Shown in pieces: positions 1-9,665 of a DNA stretch of 64,000 bases; positions within the stretch are counted from its first letter, which is position 1, and each line of letters begins with the position of its first letter. Origin of the DNA: an uncultured Prevotellaceae bacterium (lineage in GTDB: Bacteria > Bacteroidota > Bacteroidia > Bacteroidales > Bacteroidaceae); contig CAMVIM010000015.1 of the NCBI GenBank assembly GCA_947167515.1, positions 20,401 to 84,400 on the forward strand, written 5' to 3'. A program made the position numbers and the translations under genes. The notes beneath the pieces are model-generated. The model made no database searches and had not been told where the DNA came from. It saw only the letters and a list, made by a program, of their open reading frames with translations.

Positions 1-258
1 CACGAAAACGAGAAGATGCCTGTCCACTATCAGGAAGCGGCGAAACTCTACGGCAATCTGGAACCGGACAATGTGGATATATCGAAGATGCCGTTCGACA
101 AGGAGGTGAACGACAGTTATCAAGGATTCCAGCAACTCTCCCAGTCGCTGCTCTCCTCAGGCATGAAGGCCGAAGATGTGGGCGAAAGCATCAAGAGCAC
201 CTACGGAGGTACCTTCTACTGGTTCTACTTCTTCTGCCGCGACATCCATTCGTATTGA
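1..258 (+). CDS. C-terminal end of a DUF6057-like membrane protein (5' end outside window)
   Basis: The reading frame is open from base 1, so the gene starts upstream of the window. About 85 C-terminal residues remain, ending at TGA 256-258. The tail, with an STYGGTFYWFYFF segment, closely resembles the tail of the protein at 1843-3408 (RPTYGDTYWWYYYFYTDF), so the two are paralogues on either side of the lipoprotein gene at 310. The full-length paralogue has an N-terminal block of membrane helices and a soluble helical C-terminal part. The DUF6057 assignment is from memory of Bacteroidota proteins of this shape. Function is unknown. Confidence 0.7.
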   Translation, partial: HENEKMPVHYQEAAKLYGNLEPDNVDISKMPFDKEVNDSYQGFQQLSQSLLSSGMKAEDVGESIKSTYGGTFYWFYFFCRDIHSY

Positions 259-309
259 GATGGTAAGGTTCTGAGGTTATAAGGTTTTGGAATTGAGTAT
301 TAAAGTTTT

Positions 310-1818
310 ATGATTATGAAAGTGAAACACATCATATCAACGTGGGCAATCGCTGCCATCATGACGGCCTGCACCCACCCCACTGTGCCTGAGAACGCAC
401 AGAAGGAATCGCGTTTGCCCCGCATCTATCCCGACTACACCGAGGTGACCATCCCCTGCAACATCTGTCCGCTGAACTTTGCCGTGCGTGAAGATGCCAG
501 CGAGGTAGTGGCGCACTTCACCTTCCCGAACGGAGAGGCCACCTATGGAAAAGACCAAAAAGTGCTCATCGACGAGGAGGAATGGAAACTCATGCTGAAA
601 GCCGCCAAGGGCAAAAGCATGCAGGTGGAAGTCTATGCCAAGACGGGGGACACATGGAAGGCTTACAAGCCCTTCAACATCTATGTGGCAGAAGACAGCA
701 TCGACAACTACATCTCCTATCGCGTCATCCAGCCATCCTATGTGGCATACGAGAAGCTGAGCATCAACCAGCGCGACCTCACCAATTTCGACGAGAAGGA
801 AATCTACAATAACATGTCGGTCAGCACCGAAGAGGTGGGTCAGTGCATCAACTGCCACTCTTACCAGAACTTCAAGACCGACAACATGCTCTTCCATATG
901 CGCCAAGGACTGGGCGGCACCATGATGGTGGTGGACGGAGAGCTCCGCAAGATTGACCTCAAGACCGACCAGACACTCAGCGCCGGCGTCTATCCTGCAT
1001 GGCACCCGACAAAACGCCTCATCGCCTTCTCCACCAACTCCACCGGTCAGTCGTTCCACACGAAAGACCTGAACAAGATTGAGGTGCAGGACACTGAGAG
1101 CGACCTCATCCTCTACGATGTGGACAAGAACGAGGTGAGCATCATCTCCGAACTGGACGACGAACTGGAGGTGTTCCCCACCTGGAGTCCCGACGGCAAG
1201 AAACTCTATTTCTGCTCGGCTCATTTCGAGTACAAGAACGACAGCATTGCCAAGGAAACTGAGATGATTCAACGATACAAAGAAGTGAAATACGACCTCT
1301 ACTGCGCCGACTTCAATCCTGACACCAAGGAGTTCAGCAACGTGGAGATGATTTATAACGCTTCCGACTCGCTCGGTCAGAGCGTCACCCTGCCCCGCGT
1401 CAGTCCTGACGGGAAATATCTGCTCTTTGCTCAGGCCGAGTTCGGGTGCTTCCACGTATGGCATGCCGATGCCGACATCTACCTGATGAACCTGAAGACC
1501 CGCGAGGTGCAGAAACTGGATGCTGTGAACAGTTCCCGTTCGGAGAGCTATCCCACCTGGTCGAGCAATGGCCGATGGATCATGGTGGATTCCCGACGCG
1601 ATGACGGCAACTACACACGCCCCTACATTGCTTATTTCGACAAGAAGGGCAAGGCGCACAAAGCCTTCATGCTTCCTCAGAAAGACCCCAACTTCTACAC
1701 CTTCTACTTGCGTTCGTTCAACCGTCCCGAGTTCATGGTTGAACCCGTCAGCATCACACCGCAGGAGTTCACCCAAAAGGCGAAGGAAGATGCTGTGAAG
1801 GCCAAGTATGCCCAATAA
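310..1818 (+). CDS. TolB-like PD40 beta-propeller lipoprotein with a CxxCH motif
   Basis: 502 residues. The N-terminus is a lipoprotein signal (hydrophobic stretch ending in MTACTHP, with the lipobox Cys near residue 21). The middle and C-terminal parts contain PD40/TolB-type propeller blades, visible as PTWSPDGKKLYF (about residues 290-301), RVSPDGKYLLFA and PTWSSNGRWIMVDSRR. A CINCHSY segment near residue 178 has the CxxCH form of a c-type haem site; whether haem is attached is not shown. ATG at 310 or 316 could start the gene, and 316 gives the more usual MKVKH signal start. It sits between two DUF6057-like paralogues, which suggests a shared envelope function. Exact role unknown. Confidence 0.75.
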   Translation: MIMKVKHIISTWAIAAIMTACTHPTVPENAQKESRLPRIYPDYTEVTIPCNICPLNFAVREDASEVVAHFTFPNGEATYGKDQKVLIDEEEWKLMLKAAKGKSMQVEVYAKTGDTWKAYKPFNIYVAEDSIDNYISYRVIQPSYVAYEKLSINQRDLTNFDEKEIYNNMSVSTEEVGQCINCHSYQNFKTDNMLFHMRQGLGGTMMVVDGELRKIDLKTDQTLSAGVYPAWHPTKRLIAFSTNSTGQSFHTKDLNKIEVQDTESDLILYDVDKNEVSIISELDDELEVFPTWSPDGKKLYFCSAHFEYKNDSIAKETEMIQRYKEVKYDLYCADFNPDTKEFSNVEMIYNASDSLGQSVTLPRVSPDGKYLLFAQAEFGCFHVWHADADIYLMNLKTREVQKLDAVNSSRSESYPTWSSNGRWIMVDSRRDDGNYTRPYIAYFDKKGKAHKAFMLPQKDPNFYTFYLRSFNRPEFMVEPVSITPQEFTQKAKEDAVKAKYAQ

Positions 1819-1842
1819 GAACATCACATATAGGATAGCCCT

Positions 1843-3408
1843 GTGAGCATGACGGTCAAAGGTAAGCACAGACACATCTACCTGCTGGCATTCATCACCG
1901 TAGCATTCATTCTGCTGCCGGTGATGAATGGTGATTATCTCTATACCATTCAAGACAACGATGTCTTCATCAGCGGCCATACGTTCATGATGAACACCGT
2001 CCGCTATGAAGGTGGCTGGTTCGCTTGGGTGGCTCGCTACCTCACCCAGTTCTTCTACTACCCCTGGTTGGGTAGCACCATCCTCATCCTCTTCTGGGTG
2101 GCTATCTACTGGATGACCATCCTGATGTTTGGCATCAAGGATAAATGGAGTTTTCTGGCACTGATTATTCCTGCCATCTTGCTCTACCACTTGCTTGACT
2201 ATGGATACTGGATATATTATGCCAAGACGCCCGGTCTTCCCTTTCTGCACACCATCTTGGTTCTTGCCTGTTTGCTGTACACATGGGGAATCTTGTATCT
2301 GACCCGGAACCTCAAAATCAATTGGCAAATGAAGGGACTCATTTGCGTCGGTCTTTTAGTTGCCATCATTTACGTTTGCAATTTCTTATGGCCCTCCTCA
2401 CCTTGGCATTATAATTATGGTTTCCGTCATTCCATCAAAACAACGCTGACCGACTCAAACTTCAAGCACGAACTACGTATGTACCGTGCCCTCGATGAGT
2501 TCCGCTATGACGATGTGCTCAAGGAGATGCCAACCGACAACGAAACCCCACCCACCAACCTAATGGTGCTCTACAAGAACATCGCCCTGATGCACACGGG
2601 ACGTCTGACCGACCTGTTCAAGACCAACAACTGTGGCATCAATCCGTTCGCCGCCGACTCCACCCTCTCCTCACGCATTCACATTTCTCAATTAGGCGCA
2701 CCCCTCATCTACTACCAGTTTGGACAAATCAACTTCGCCTACCGATGGGCTATGGAGAACTCCGTCACCTACGGACTGAGTTTCCGCAATCTGAAGATCA
2801 TGGCTTTATGCTCCATCTTCAACCAAGAGTTCGACGTGGCAGCAAAATACCTCCTGCTGCTGAAAACAAGCCTCTTCCATCGCGACTGGTCCATCGAACA
2901 TGAACGATGGATGTACAACAGCACCAACTTCATCCAGAGCCGTGACTTTCAGGCCATCGCCCCACTGATAGATGACGACCCGAACGTGCTCGACGACGAC
3001 AAGGGACGGTGCGAGCAATACATCCTTGACCATTATTCCACCCTCCGACATGCTTCTTCGCCACAACTTGAAGAGGTCATCCTATGCCTCTCGCTCTGGC
3101 GAGAAGATGCCTACTCCTTTTGCATCCACTTCTACGACTATGTGCAGCACCATCCCCAGGAAAGCATCCCCACGCTCTACCAGGAAGGAGCCATCCTGCA
3201 CGGCAACACAGACGAGTCGCCCATCGATTTCAAAGGCTTCAAATTCGACACCTTCGTGGCAGACCGCTACAACCGATTTGTGCAAAACTACAACCAACTC
3301 TCCCAGCAGGGGCTAAGCAACGAGGAAATGGCACGACGGCTCCGACCCACGTATGGCGACACCTATTGGTGGTACTACTACTTCTACACCGATTTCACCA
3401 TTTATTAA
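1843..3408 (+). CDS. DUF6057-like integral membrane protein
   Basis: 521 residues (GTG start 1843; ATG at 1849 is equally possible). After a short basic N-terminus there is a hydrophobic segment, a gap, then a cluster of four to five membrane helices up to about residue 185 (e.g. WLGSTILILFWVAIYWM, LALIIPAILLYHLLDYGY, GLICVGLLVAIIYVCNFLW). The rest is a soluble, helix-rich region with TPR-like spacing. Its C-terminal RPTYGDTYWWYYYF tail matches the partial gene at 1-258. It lies 24 bp after the lipoprotein gene and 22 bp before the peptidase gene, so co-transcription is likely. No catalytic motif recognised. Confidence 0.7.
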   Translation: MSMTVKGKHRHIYLLAFITVAFILLPVMNGDYLYTIQDNDVFISGHTFMMNTVRYEGGWFAWVARYLTQFFYYPWLGSTILILFWVAIYWMTILMFGIKDKWSFLALIIPAILLYHLLDYGYWIYYAKTPGLPFLHTILVLACLLYTWGILYLTRNLKINWQMKGLICVGLLVAIIYVCNFLWPSSPWHYNYGFRHSIKTTLTDSNFKHELRMYRALDEFRYDDVLKEMPTDNETPPTNLMVLYKNIALMHTGRLTDLFKTNNCGINPFAADSTLSSRIHISQLGAPLIYYQFGQINFAYRWAMENSVTYGLSFRNLKIMALCSIFNQEFDVAAKYLLLLKTSLFHRDWSIEHERWMYNSTNFIQSRDFQAIAPLIDDDPNVLDDDKGRCEQYILDHYSTLRHASSPQLEEVILCLSLWREDAYSFCIHFYDYVQHHPQESIPTLYQEGAILHGNTDESPIDFKGFKFDTFVADRYNRFVQNYNQLSQQGLSNEEMARRLRPTYGDTYWWYYYFYTDFTIY

Positions 3409-3430
3409 AACGCTATATTAACTGAAAAAA

Positions 3431-5566
3431 ATGAACAGACTACTTTTACTCGCTCTGCTGGCTACAGCCACATTGAGCATCCATGCACAAGGTACCGTGC
3501 AAGACTACAAGAATGCCTTTTCCACCCGTGGCAAGTACTCGTGGAAGATGACACACGGCGATGTCCATGTGCAGTCACCCTACCACGTCAACCCCACCTA
3601 CTTCAACTACTCCACCTACAACGGCGACAGCACCGTGTGGTATCAGGTCGATGCGAAGACTGGCGAGAAAAAGCAGATTGCCAACCCCGAACCTCGCCAC
3701 CAAAACCGCTGGCAGGGCGACGGACACCACTGGATGGAAGTGCGCGACGAGAAAGACGGACGTGCCGAAAGCCCTGCAGAGAAAGGCACCTTCATCATTC
3801 ACAAAGACAACAACCTCTACCTGCTCAGGGGCGATGACATGGCGGGTGCCACACCCATCACTACCGATGGAGTCGATACCTGCTACTATTCCTCTTGGGG
3901 CCGATGGTCGAAAGACGGCAGATACTACGCCACCGTCCTCATCAAACCAGCACCCAAGCACTATGTCACCTACACCCTCTCCTCCCCCACCGACCAGGTG
4001 CAGCCCAAATACTCCCAGCAGGAATACGCCAAGCCTGGCGATTCGCTCAACTATCGCATCCCTGTGGTGGTCGATGTGGTGAACAAGAAGACCATCTATC
4101 CCAAGTCGTGCGAACTGTTCGCCTCTCAGTATCAGGTGACAGCACCCGCCTGGGACGACAACGGCAAGACTCTCACCTTTGAGTTCAACGAACGCGGTCA
4201 CAAGACCTACCGAGTGCTGGAGATGGACCTCGAAGGCAACATCCGCACCCTCATCGAAGAGAAGAACGACAAATACGTGGCCTACTCACGCAACTACCGC
4301 CAAGACCTCGATGCCAACCACATCCTCTGGAAGAGCGACCGCGACGGACACGCACATCTTTATATCTATAACCGAAAGAACGGAAAGTTGACCCAAGTGA
4401 CCCGAGGCAACTACTGGGTGCGCGGCGTGCAGCATGCACAGATTGACGAAAAAGGCAAAGGATACATCATTTTCTCTGCCAACGGCATGAACTGCAAAAA
4501 CATGGGTAAGGTCACCTCCAGCCTTGACGGAAAGATACCAGAAGAAGACCCCTACAACATTCACTACTACCGCATCGGTCTCGACGGCAAGAACCTTATC
4601 GCACTCACCCCCGAACGCGGCCACCACAGCATCACCCTCAACAGCGACCACACCGCCCTCATCGACACCTATTCGTCAGTGGACCAAGCACCCGTCACCC
4701 TGCTCCGTTCAGCCACCGACGGCCACATCATCTCCACCCTCGAAACAGCCGACATCAGCAAACTGGAAGCAGAAGGATGGCAGGCACCCGAAGTGTTCGT
4801 CGCCCCTGGTCGTGACGGCAAGACCGACATGTGGGGACTCATCCGCCGTCCGCGCAACTTCGACCCTATGAAAAAATACCCCGTCATCGAATACATCTAC
4901 TCAGGCCCCGGCGACCAGTATGTGCCCAAGTCCTTCACCCCGTGGATTTGGACAATGGACGATTTGGCCGAACTCGGTTTCATCGTTGTCCAACTCGATG
5001 CCATGACCACCTCCTTCCGCTCGCTCGACTTCGAGCAGGTGTGCTACAAGAACCTGAAGGACGCCGGTTTCCCCGACCGCATCGAATGGATACGTGCAGC
5101 AGCCAAGAAATACCCCTACATGGACATTGACCGCATGGGCATCTACGGTTGTTCGGCTGGCGGACAGGAAGCCCTCGGTGCCCTCCTCTTCCACGGTGAC
5201 TTCTACAAAGCCGCCTACGCCGCCTGCGGATGCCACGACAACCGCATGGACAAAATCTGGTGGAACGAGCAATGGATGGGCTACCCCGTGGACAGCAGTT
5301 ACATCGAGTGCTCCAACGTGGAAAACGCCAAGAACCTCGAAGGAAAGCTCATGCTCGTAGTGGGAGAAATGGATGACAACGTGGATCCCTCCTCATCCTA
5401 CCAAGTGGTCAACGCCCTCATCAAGGCCAACAAAGACTTTGAATTCATCCTCATTCCCGGTGCCCACCACACCATGGGCGACTCCTACGGCGAGCACAAA
5501 CGCTACGACTTCTTTGTGAAGAACCTCCTGGGCGTGGAGCCACCAGAATGGGACGAACTCAAATAA
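3431..5566 (+). CDS. S9 family dipeptidyl peptidase IV-like serine peptidase
   Basis: 711 residues, secreted or periplasmic: signal peptide MNRLLLLALLATATLSIHAQ. Residues ~70-450 form the DPP4-type N-terminal beta-propeller and ~460-711 the alpha/beta-hydrolase domain. The nucleophile elbow GCSAGG puts Ser at 575, the acidic residue is Asp649 in MDDNVDP, and His679/680 lies in GAHHTMG, so the triad is intact. Family enzymes cut dipeptides, typically after Pro or Ala, from peptide N-termini and support amino-acid scavenging. It is the last gene of the run starting before base 1 and precedes a new promoter at 5605. Confidence 0.9.
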   Translation: MNRLLLLALLATATLSIHAQGTVQDYKNAFSTRGKYSWKMTHGDVHVQSPYHVNPTYFNYSTYNGDSTVWYQVDAKTGEKKQIANPEPRHQNRWQGDGHHWMEVRDEKDGRAESPAEKGTFIIHKDNNLYLLRGDDMAGATPITTDGVDTCYYSSWGRWSKDGRYYATVLIKPAPKHYVTYTLSSPTDQVQPKYSQQEYAKPGDSLNYRIPVVVDVVNKKTIYPKSCELFASQYQVTAPAWDDNGKTLTFEFNERGHKTYRVLEMDLEGNIRTLIEEKNDKYVAYSRNYRQDLDANHILWKSDRDGHAHLYIYNRKNGKLTQVTRGNYWVRGVQHAQIDEKGKGYIIFSANGMNCKNMGKVTSSLDGKIPEEDPYNIHYYRIGLDGKNLIALTPERGHHSITLNSDHTALIDTYSSVDQAPVTLLRSATDGHIISTLETADISKLEAEGWQAPEVFVAPGRDGKTDMWGLIRRPRNFDPMKKYPVIEYIYSGPGDQYVPKSFTPWIWTMDDLAELGFIVVQLDAMTTSFRSLDFEQVCYKNLKDAGFPDRIEWIRAAAKKYPYMDIDRMGIYGCSAGGQEALGALLFHGDFYKAAYAACGCHDNRMDKIWWNEQWMGYPVDSSYIECSNVENAKNLEGKLMLVVGEMDDNVDPSSSYQVVNALIKANKDFEFILIPGAHHTMGDSYGEHKRYDFFVKNLLGVEPPEWDELK

Positions 5567-5604
5567 AAAGGAGGAAAAGAATACGTAGGAAGGGAAAAAG
5601 TCCG

Positions 5605-5612
5605 TAACTTTG
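5605..5612 (+). promoter_or_regulatory. -7 promoter box upstream of the MATE exporter gene
   Basis: TAACTTTG matches the Bacteroidota -7 consensus TAnnTTTG. It lies 32 bases before the ATG at 5645, in a 78-bp gap. No good TTTG -33 box is visible. Confidence 0.55.
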
Positions 5613-5644
5613 CAGCGTTTTTCAGAGAAAAGACAGAAAAAAAG

Positions 5645-7066
5645 ATGACGCAACAGGATAATAGAACAAAGGAATTGGGAACGAGACCCATTGGCGAACT
5701 GCTGATGAAGTATGCCGTACCGGCAGTGGTGGCAATGACGGCTTCATCGCTCTACAACATGGTGGACCGCATCTTCATCGGACACATTCCCGATGTGGGC
5801 ACCCTGTCATTAGGCGGTCTGGCGGTCACCTTCCCCATCATGAACCTGAGCGCTGCTTTCGGTGCGATGGTGGGAGTGGGCAGTTCAACGATGATGTCGA
5901 TTAAGCTGGGACAGAAGGACTACCAGACGGCAGAACGGGTGCTGGGCAATCTGGTGTCGCTCAATGTCATCATCGGCATCGTGGTGGGTGCGCTCGGCCT
6001 GGTGTTCATCGACCCGCTGCTGCTGTTCTTCGGGGCATCGGAAAACACGTTGGAGTATGCCCACGACTACATGACCATCATTCTCTACGGCAATGTGGTC
6101 ACCCACCTCTATCTCGGTCTGAACAGTGCCCTGCGCAGCACGGGACATCCCCATGTGGCAATGAGTGCCACGATTGCCACGGTGGTCATCAATGCCATTC
6201 TCGACCCGCTGTTCATCTTCACCTTCGGCATGGGCATCCGAGGAGCCGCCTTCGCCACCATTCTGGCACAGGTGTTCGCCCTGGCATACGTCATTTTCGT
6301 GCTCTCCAACAAGAAAGACTTAATCCATCTCCATTCAGGCATCTACGGACTTCAGAAGCGCATCGTGAAAAGCATTTTCACCATCGGCATGTCCCCCTTT
6401 GCCATGCAGTTGTGCGCCTGTCTGGTGGTCATCCTCATCAACAAAGGCTTGACCAAGCATGGAGGCGACCTGGCCATTGCGGCATACGGCATCGTGAACG
6501 GCATCACGTTCCTCTTCATCATGGTGGTCTTAGGCATCTGTCAGGGCATGCAACCCATCGCCGGTTTCAACTTCGGAGCGCAGTTGCCAGCGCGTGTCGA
6601 TGAAGTGCTGAAGAAAGCCATCGTCCTCGCCACCATCGTCATGTGCTGCTCATTCATTCTGTGCGAGTTCTTCCCCCACTACCCCGTTGCCCTCTTCACC
6701 GACGACCCTGCTCTGGCAGACCTGACGGTGTCGGGCATGAAAATCATCGTCATCATGTCGCCCATCGTGGGCTTCCAGATTGTGACGGGCAATTTCTTCC
6801 AGAGCATCGGCATGGCGAAGCGCAGCATCTTCATGTCGGTGAGCCGCCAGCTCGTGTTCCTCGTGCCCTTCCTCTTGATATTTCCCGAAATTTGGGGCAC
6901 CGACGGAGTGTGGATCAGCATTGCCGCCGCCGACGGAGTGGCATCCATCACAGCCGCCCTCCTGCTCTGGCACTTCTACCGCAACAAGGCGACGATTCAT
7001 GCCCCACGCACCCGTATGAACAGCACTTTGAAACGCGTTTTCTTCCATAACAGAGTGACACCATAA
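5645..7066 (+). CDS. MATE family multidrug/sodium antiporter (MepA-like)
   Basis: 473 residues with about 12 hydrophobic helices in two homologous halves, the MATE layout. Diagnostic stretches are the N-terminal [44 protein letters not shown] and the mid-protein [20 protein letters not shown] proteins export cationic compounds against Na+ or H+; substrate cannot be told here. The stop TAA (7064-7066) overlaps the truA ATG by one base (TAATG), so translation of the two is probably coupled. Confidence 0.9.
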   Translation: MTQQDNRTKELGTRPIGELLMKYAVPAVVAMTASSLYNMVDRIFIGHIPDVGTLSLGGLAVTFPIMNLSAAFGAMVGVGSSTMMSIKLGQKDYQTAERVLGNLVSLNVIIGIVVGALGLVFIDPLLLFFGASENTLEYAHDYMTIILYGNVVTHLYLGLNSALRSTGHPHVAMSATIATVVINAILDPLFIFTFGMGIRGAAFATILAQVFALAYVIFVLSNKKDLIHLHSGIYGLQKRIVKSIFTIGMSPFAMQLCACLVVILINKGLTKHGGDLAIAAYGIVNGITFLFIMVVLGICQGMQPIAGFNFGAQLPARVDEVLKKAIVLATIVMCCSFILCEFFPHYPVALFTDDPALADLTVSGMKIIVIMSPIVGFQIVTGNFFQSIGMAKRSIFMSVSRQLVFLVPFLLIFPEIWGTDGVWISIAAADGVASITAALLLWHFYRNKATIHAPRTRMNSTLKRVFFHNRVTP

Positions 7067-7890
7067 TGCGCTACTTCATCTACTTATCTTACGACGGTAC
7101 GCGCTACCATGGTTGGCAGATTCAGCCCAACGGAATCAGTGTGCAGGAGGTGCTGAACAAGGCACTCTCCACCCTCCTGCACGAGCCTATTGAAGTGACA
7201 GGAGCAGGACGAACCGATGCGGGTGTGAACGCCAGTTTGATGGTGGCACACTTCGATACATCACAAGAAGTGAACGAGCAATTAGTGTATCGACTGAACA
7301 AGTTCTTGCCGCAAGACATCGCCATCAGTAACATCAGAAAAGTGAAAGACGATGCCCACGCCCGGTTCTCCGCCACCTCGCGTACCTATCATTATTATAT
7401 CATCACAGCCAAGACTCCCTTCGAACCTTACGCCTACCGATTCCCTCAGCCGCTCGACTTCGACAAGATGAACGAGGCAGCACAGACCCTCTTCGACTAC
7501 ACCGACTTCACCTCCTTCTCCAAACTCCATACAGACGTGAAGACCAACAACTGCCGCATCATGCGAGCAGAGTGGGCACCAGTCAACTTCCAACTGCCAA
7601 CTGCCAACCCCCAACTGCCAACTGTCAACTGTCAACTGTCAACTGTCAACTGTCAACTGTCAACCCCCAAGTGGCAGTTCACCATCACTGCCGACCGATT
7701 CCTCCGCAACATGGTTCGTGCCATCGTCGGCACCCTTCTCGACGTGGGACGCGGTGTGCTGACCATCCAGCAGTTCCGTGAAATCATCGAGAAGAAAGAC
7801 CGTTGCTCCGCAGGAATGTCCGTGCCCGGCAACGCGCTGTTCCTGGCTGACGTGACGTATCCCGACGATATTTTTATTGAACATAAATGA
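7066..7890 (+). CDS. truA: tRNA pseudouridine(38-40) synthase TruA, with a repeat insertion
   Basis: 274 residues. TruA isomerises uridines 38-40 of the tRNA anticodon arm. The catalytic Asp is Asp51 in [11 protein letters not shown] (the usual GRTDAGVHA, with H changed to N), and [19 protein letters not shown] is the conserved C-terminal signature. Between RAEWAPV and [10 protein letters not shown] there are about 25 extra residues that TruA normally lacks. They are encoded by CAACTGT-type 7-bp repeats at 7581-7670. The gene overlaps the upstream MATE gene by one base. Because the repeat unit is not a multiple of three, a change in copy number would shift the frame before the C-terminal signature. 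Confidence 0.92.
   Translation: MRYFIYLSYDGTRYHGWQIQPNGISVQEVLNKALSTLLHEPIEVTGAGRTDAGVNASLMVAHFDTSQEVNEQLVYRLNKFLPQDIAISNIRKVKDDAHARFSATSRTYHYYIITAKTPFEPYAYRFPQPLDFDKMNEAAQTLFDYTDFTSFSKLHTDVKTNNCRIMRAEWAPVNFQLPTANPQLPTVNCQLSTVNCQLSTPKWQFTITADRFLRNMVRAIVGTLLDVGRGVLTIQQFREIIEKKDRCSAGMSVPGNALFLADVTYPDDIFIEHK
7581..7670 (+). repeat. Tandem 7-bp repeat (CAACTGT/CAACTGC) inside truA
   Basis: Six perfect CAACTGT units occupy 7619-7660. Degenerate copies (CAACTTC, CAACTGC, CAACCCC) flank them on both sides. Three units (21 bp) encode seven residues, giving the protein repeat QLSTVNC. The tract replaces a short loop of TruA. Confidence 0.9.
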
Positions 7891-7924
7891 CCATATAATG
7901 CCCACGAATTTATCATAAATTTAG

Positions 7925-8389
7925 ATGAAGATGAATCCAAAGGAGTACAAAGATATTGTGTATCAGATTATTGGAGCTGCAATGAAAGTACATAGCGAGT
8001 TGAACTGGGGACTTTTAGAACCCATTTATAATGAGGCTATGCATTTGGAACTGCTCGACCGAGGCATTGAGAACGAGACAGAACAGCCTCTGCCATGTTA
8101 CTACAAGCATCACCTGATGGAAAAACACTACCAAATGGATATGGTGGTAGATGATGTCATTGTAGAATTTAAGTCTGTCAACAAACTCATATCAGCCCAT
8201 CGAGCACAACTTTTCAACTATTTACGTTTGACAAAAAAGCCCATTGGGCTGCTCATCAATTTTGGCTCTCAACGATTACAAGGCGAACGCTATGCCTACA
8301 TTGAAGAAACCAACGACTGCGTTCTCCTCGACAAAGACATGAACATCGTCTATTCAACCCCTAACGATTGGGATGAAGATGAAGAATAA
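7925..8389 (+). CDS. GxxExxY family protein
   Basis: 154 residues. The signature GLLEPIY (GxxExxY) appears near residue 30, followed by MVVDDVIVEFKSV and an ILIN-like GLLINFGS segment, as in the PD-(D/E)XK-like GxxExxY family found in many Bacteroidota. Biochemical function is not established. The start ATG at 7925 is 34 bases after truA. Its downstream flank is a long inverted repeat at 8404-8509, and the gap before it contains a partial copy of the same words (AATGCCCACGAAT), so the gene is bracketed by repeat sequence. Confidence 0.75.
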   Translation: MKMNPKEYKDIVYQIIGAAMKVHSELNWGLLEPIYNEAMHLELLDRGIENETEQPLPCYYKHHLMEKHYQMDMVVDDVIVEFKSVNKLISAHRAQLFNYLRLTKKPIGLLINFGSQRLQGERYAYIEETNDCVLLDKDMNIVYSTPNDWDEDEE

Positions 8390-8403
8390 ATACACAAATA
8401 GAC

Positions 8404-8509
8404 ATTCATGAACATTCGTGGGCATTACATGGACATTATATGTTAAAAAGAAAAATAGTTCCTGTTTTTTACACGAATGCCCATGTAATGTCCACGAATG
8501 TTCATGAAT
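8404..8509. repeat. Long inverted repeat between GxxExxY and EamA genes
   Basis: Arms 8404-8437 and 8476-8509 are 34 bp each and complementary except for two positions, with a 38-base spacer. Each arm is built from related words (ATTCATGAACATTCGTGG, CATTACATGG). The RNA could fold into a very stable hairpin, but there is no T-run, so it is not a standard terminator. Confidence 0.8.
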
Positions 8510-8536
8510 AATAACTTGTAAAAAGCAATTCCATTT

Positions 8537-9457
8537 ATGTGGCTCATATTAGCATTCCTTTCCGCCACCCTCCTCGGCTTCTACGACGTCTTCAAGAAGA
8601 AGTCGCTCAAGGAGAATGCGGTCATTCCAGTACTGACCCTCAACACCCTCTTTTCCTCACTGATTTTCCTGCCGTTCATCATCCTCTCGGCACAAGGGTA
8701 CATCTCTGAGGACAGCCTTTTCTACACCCACCAGTACGGCTGGGCAGAACACAAGTACATCCTGCTGAAGTCGCTCATCGTGCTTGCCAGCTGGCTCTTC
8801 GCCTACTTCGGGCTGAAACACCTGCCCATTACCATCGTTGGCCCCATCAACGCCACTCGCCCCATCTGGGTGCTCGTCGGCGGCATCACGCTCTTTGGCG
8901 AACGGCTGAATGTGTGGCAATGGGTGGGTGTCATCATCGCCATGATAGGACTCTGGATGCTCTCGCGCTCCAGCAAGAAGGAAGGTATCGACTTCAAGCA
9001 CAACAAATGGATTGTCTTCGTGGTGCTCGCCAATGTGCTGGGAGCCATCAGCGGACTCTACGACAAGTTCCTGATGGCATCGCCCGAAAATGGCGGCGTA
9101 GGACTCGACAAACTCGCCGTGCAGTCATGGTACACCTTCTACCAGTTCTTCCTGATGACCGCCATGCTCAGCTTCCTGTGGTGGCCCCTGCGCCATGAGA
9201 CCACCCCGTTCCGTTGGGACTGGTGCATCATCCTCATCTCCCTCTTCCTTTCCGCCGCCGACTTCGCCTATTTCTACGCCCTCGGACTCGACGGAGCCAT
9301 GATTTCCATCGTCTCCATGGTGCGTCGCGGTTCCGTCATCGTCAGCTTCCTCTTCGGTGCCATGGTCTTCCGCGAGAAGAATCTCAAGCCGAAGGTCATC
9401 GACCTGCTCCTCGTGCTCCTCTCCATGCTGTTCCTCTTCATCGGAAGCTATCAATAA
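8537..9457 (+). CDS. EamA/DMT superfamily transporter
   Basis: 306 residues with ten predicted membrane helices in two five-helix halves, the drug/metabolite transporter (EamA) arrangement. Typical stretches are ITIVGPINATRPIWVLVGGITLFGERL in the first half and SIVSMVRRGSVIVSFLFGAMVFREKNL in the second, the family's paired helix-3/4 signatures. It acts in the inner membrane; substrate unknown. It stands alone between two repeat regions. Confidence 0.85.
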   Translation: MWLILAFLSATLLGFYDVFKKKSLKENAVIPVLTLNTLFSSLIFLPFIILSAQGYISEDSLFYTHQYGWAEHKYILLKSLIVLASWLFAYFGLKHLPITIVGPINATRPIWVLVGGITLFGERLNVWQWVGVIIAMIGLWMLSRSSKKEGIDFKHNKWIVFVVLANVLGAISGLYDKFLMASPENGGVGLDKLAVQSWYTFYQFFLMTAMLSFLWWPLRHETTPFRWDWCIILISLFLSAADFAYFYALGLDGAMISIVSMVRRGSVIVSFLFGAMVFREKNLKPKVIDLLLVLLSMLFLFIGSYQ

Positions 9458-9491
9458 AGAATCATACAAATTGGCTAATTGAAATATCGTC

Positions 9492-9569
9492 AAATCGGTC
9501 TGAGTCACACCCCTTCATCGGTCTGAGTCACACCCCTACCATAGGTGTGACTCACACCGATTTCGAGGC
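9492..9569. repeat. Interspersed palindromic repeat, copy 1 (GGTGTGA-CTCACACC family)
   Basis: Contains three CGGTCTGAGTCACACC-type words, two forward (from 9496 and 9519) and one inverted (GGTGTGACTCACACCG, 9544-9559), ending in ATTTCGAGG. A second copy with the same structure lies at 35478-35562. It is flanked by similar sequences ATACAAATTGGCTAATTG (about 9464) and ATACAAATTGACCAATTG (about 9579). Confidence 0.75.
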
Positions 9570-9665
9570 AACGAGTGTATACAAATTGACCAATTGGCAT
9601 CCATCTGACATCAGAGCGCTTTATGGCGTTTTCTTTTGATTTCAAATTATATTTTTTTGTTTTCA

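Noticed and set aside
337..2328. 663-codon open frame on the minus strand
   Set aside because: It mirrors the lipoprotein and membrane-protein genes on the plus strand, crosses both, and has no recognisable domain; the plus frames have signal peptide and motifs.
7581..7670. CRISPR array
   Set aside because: The units are 7 bp and directly adjacent, without spacers.
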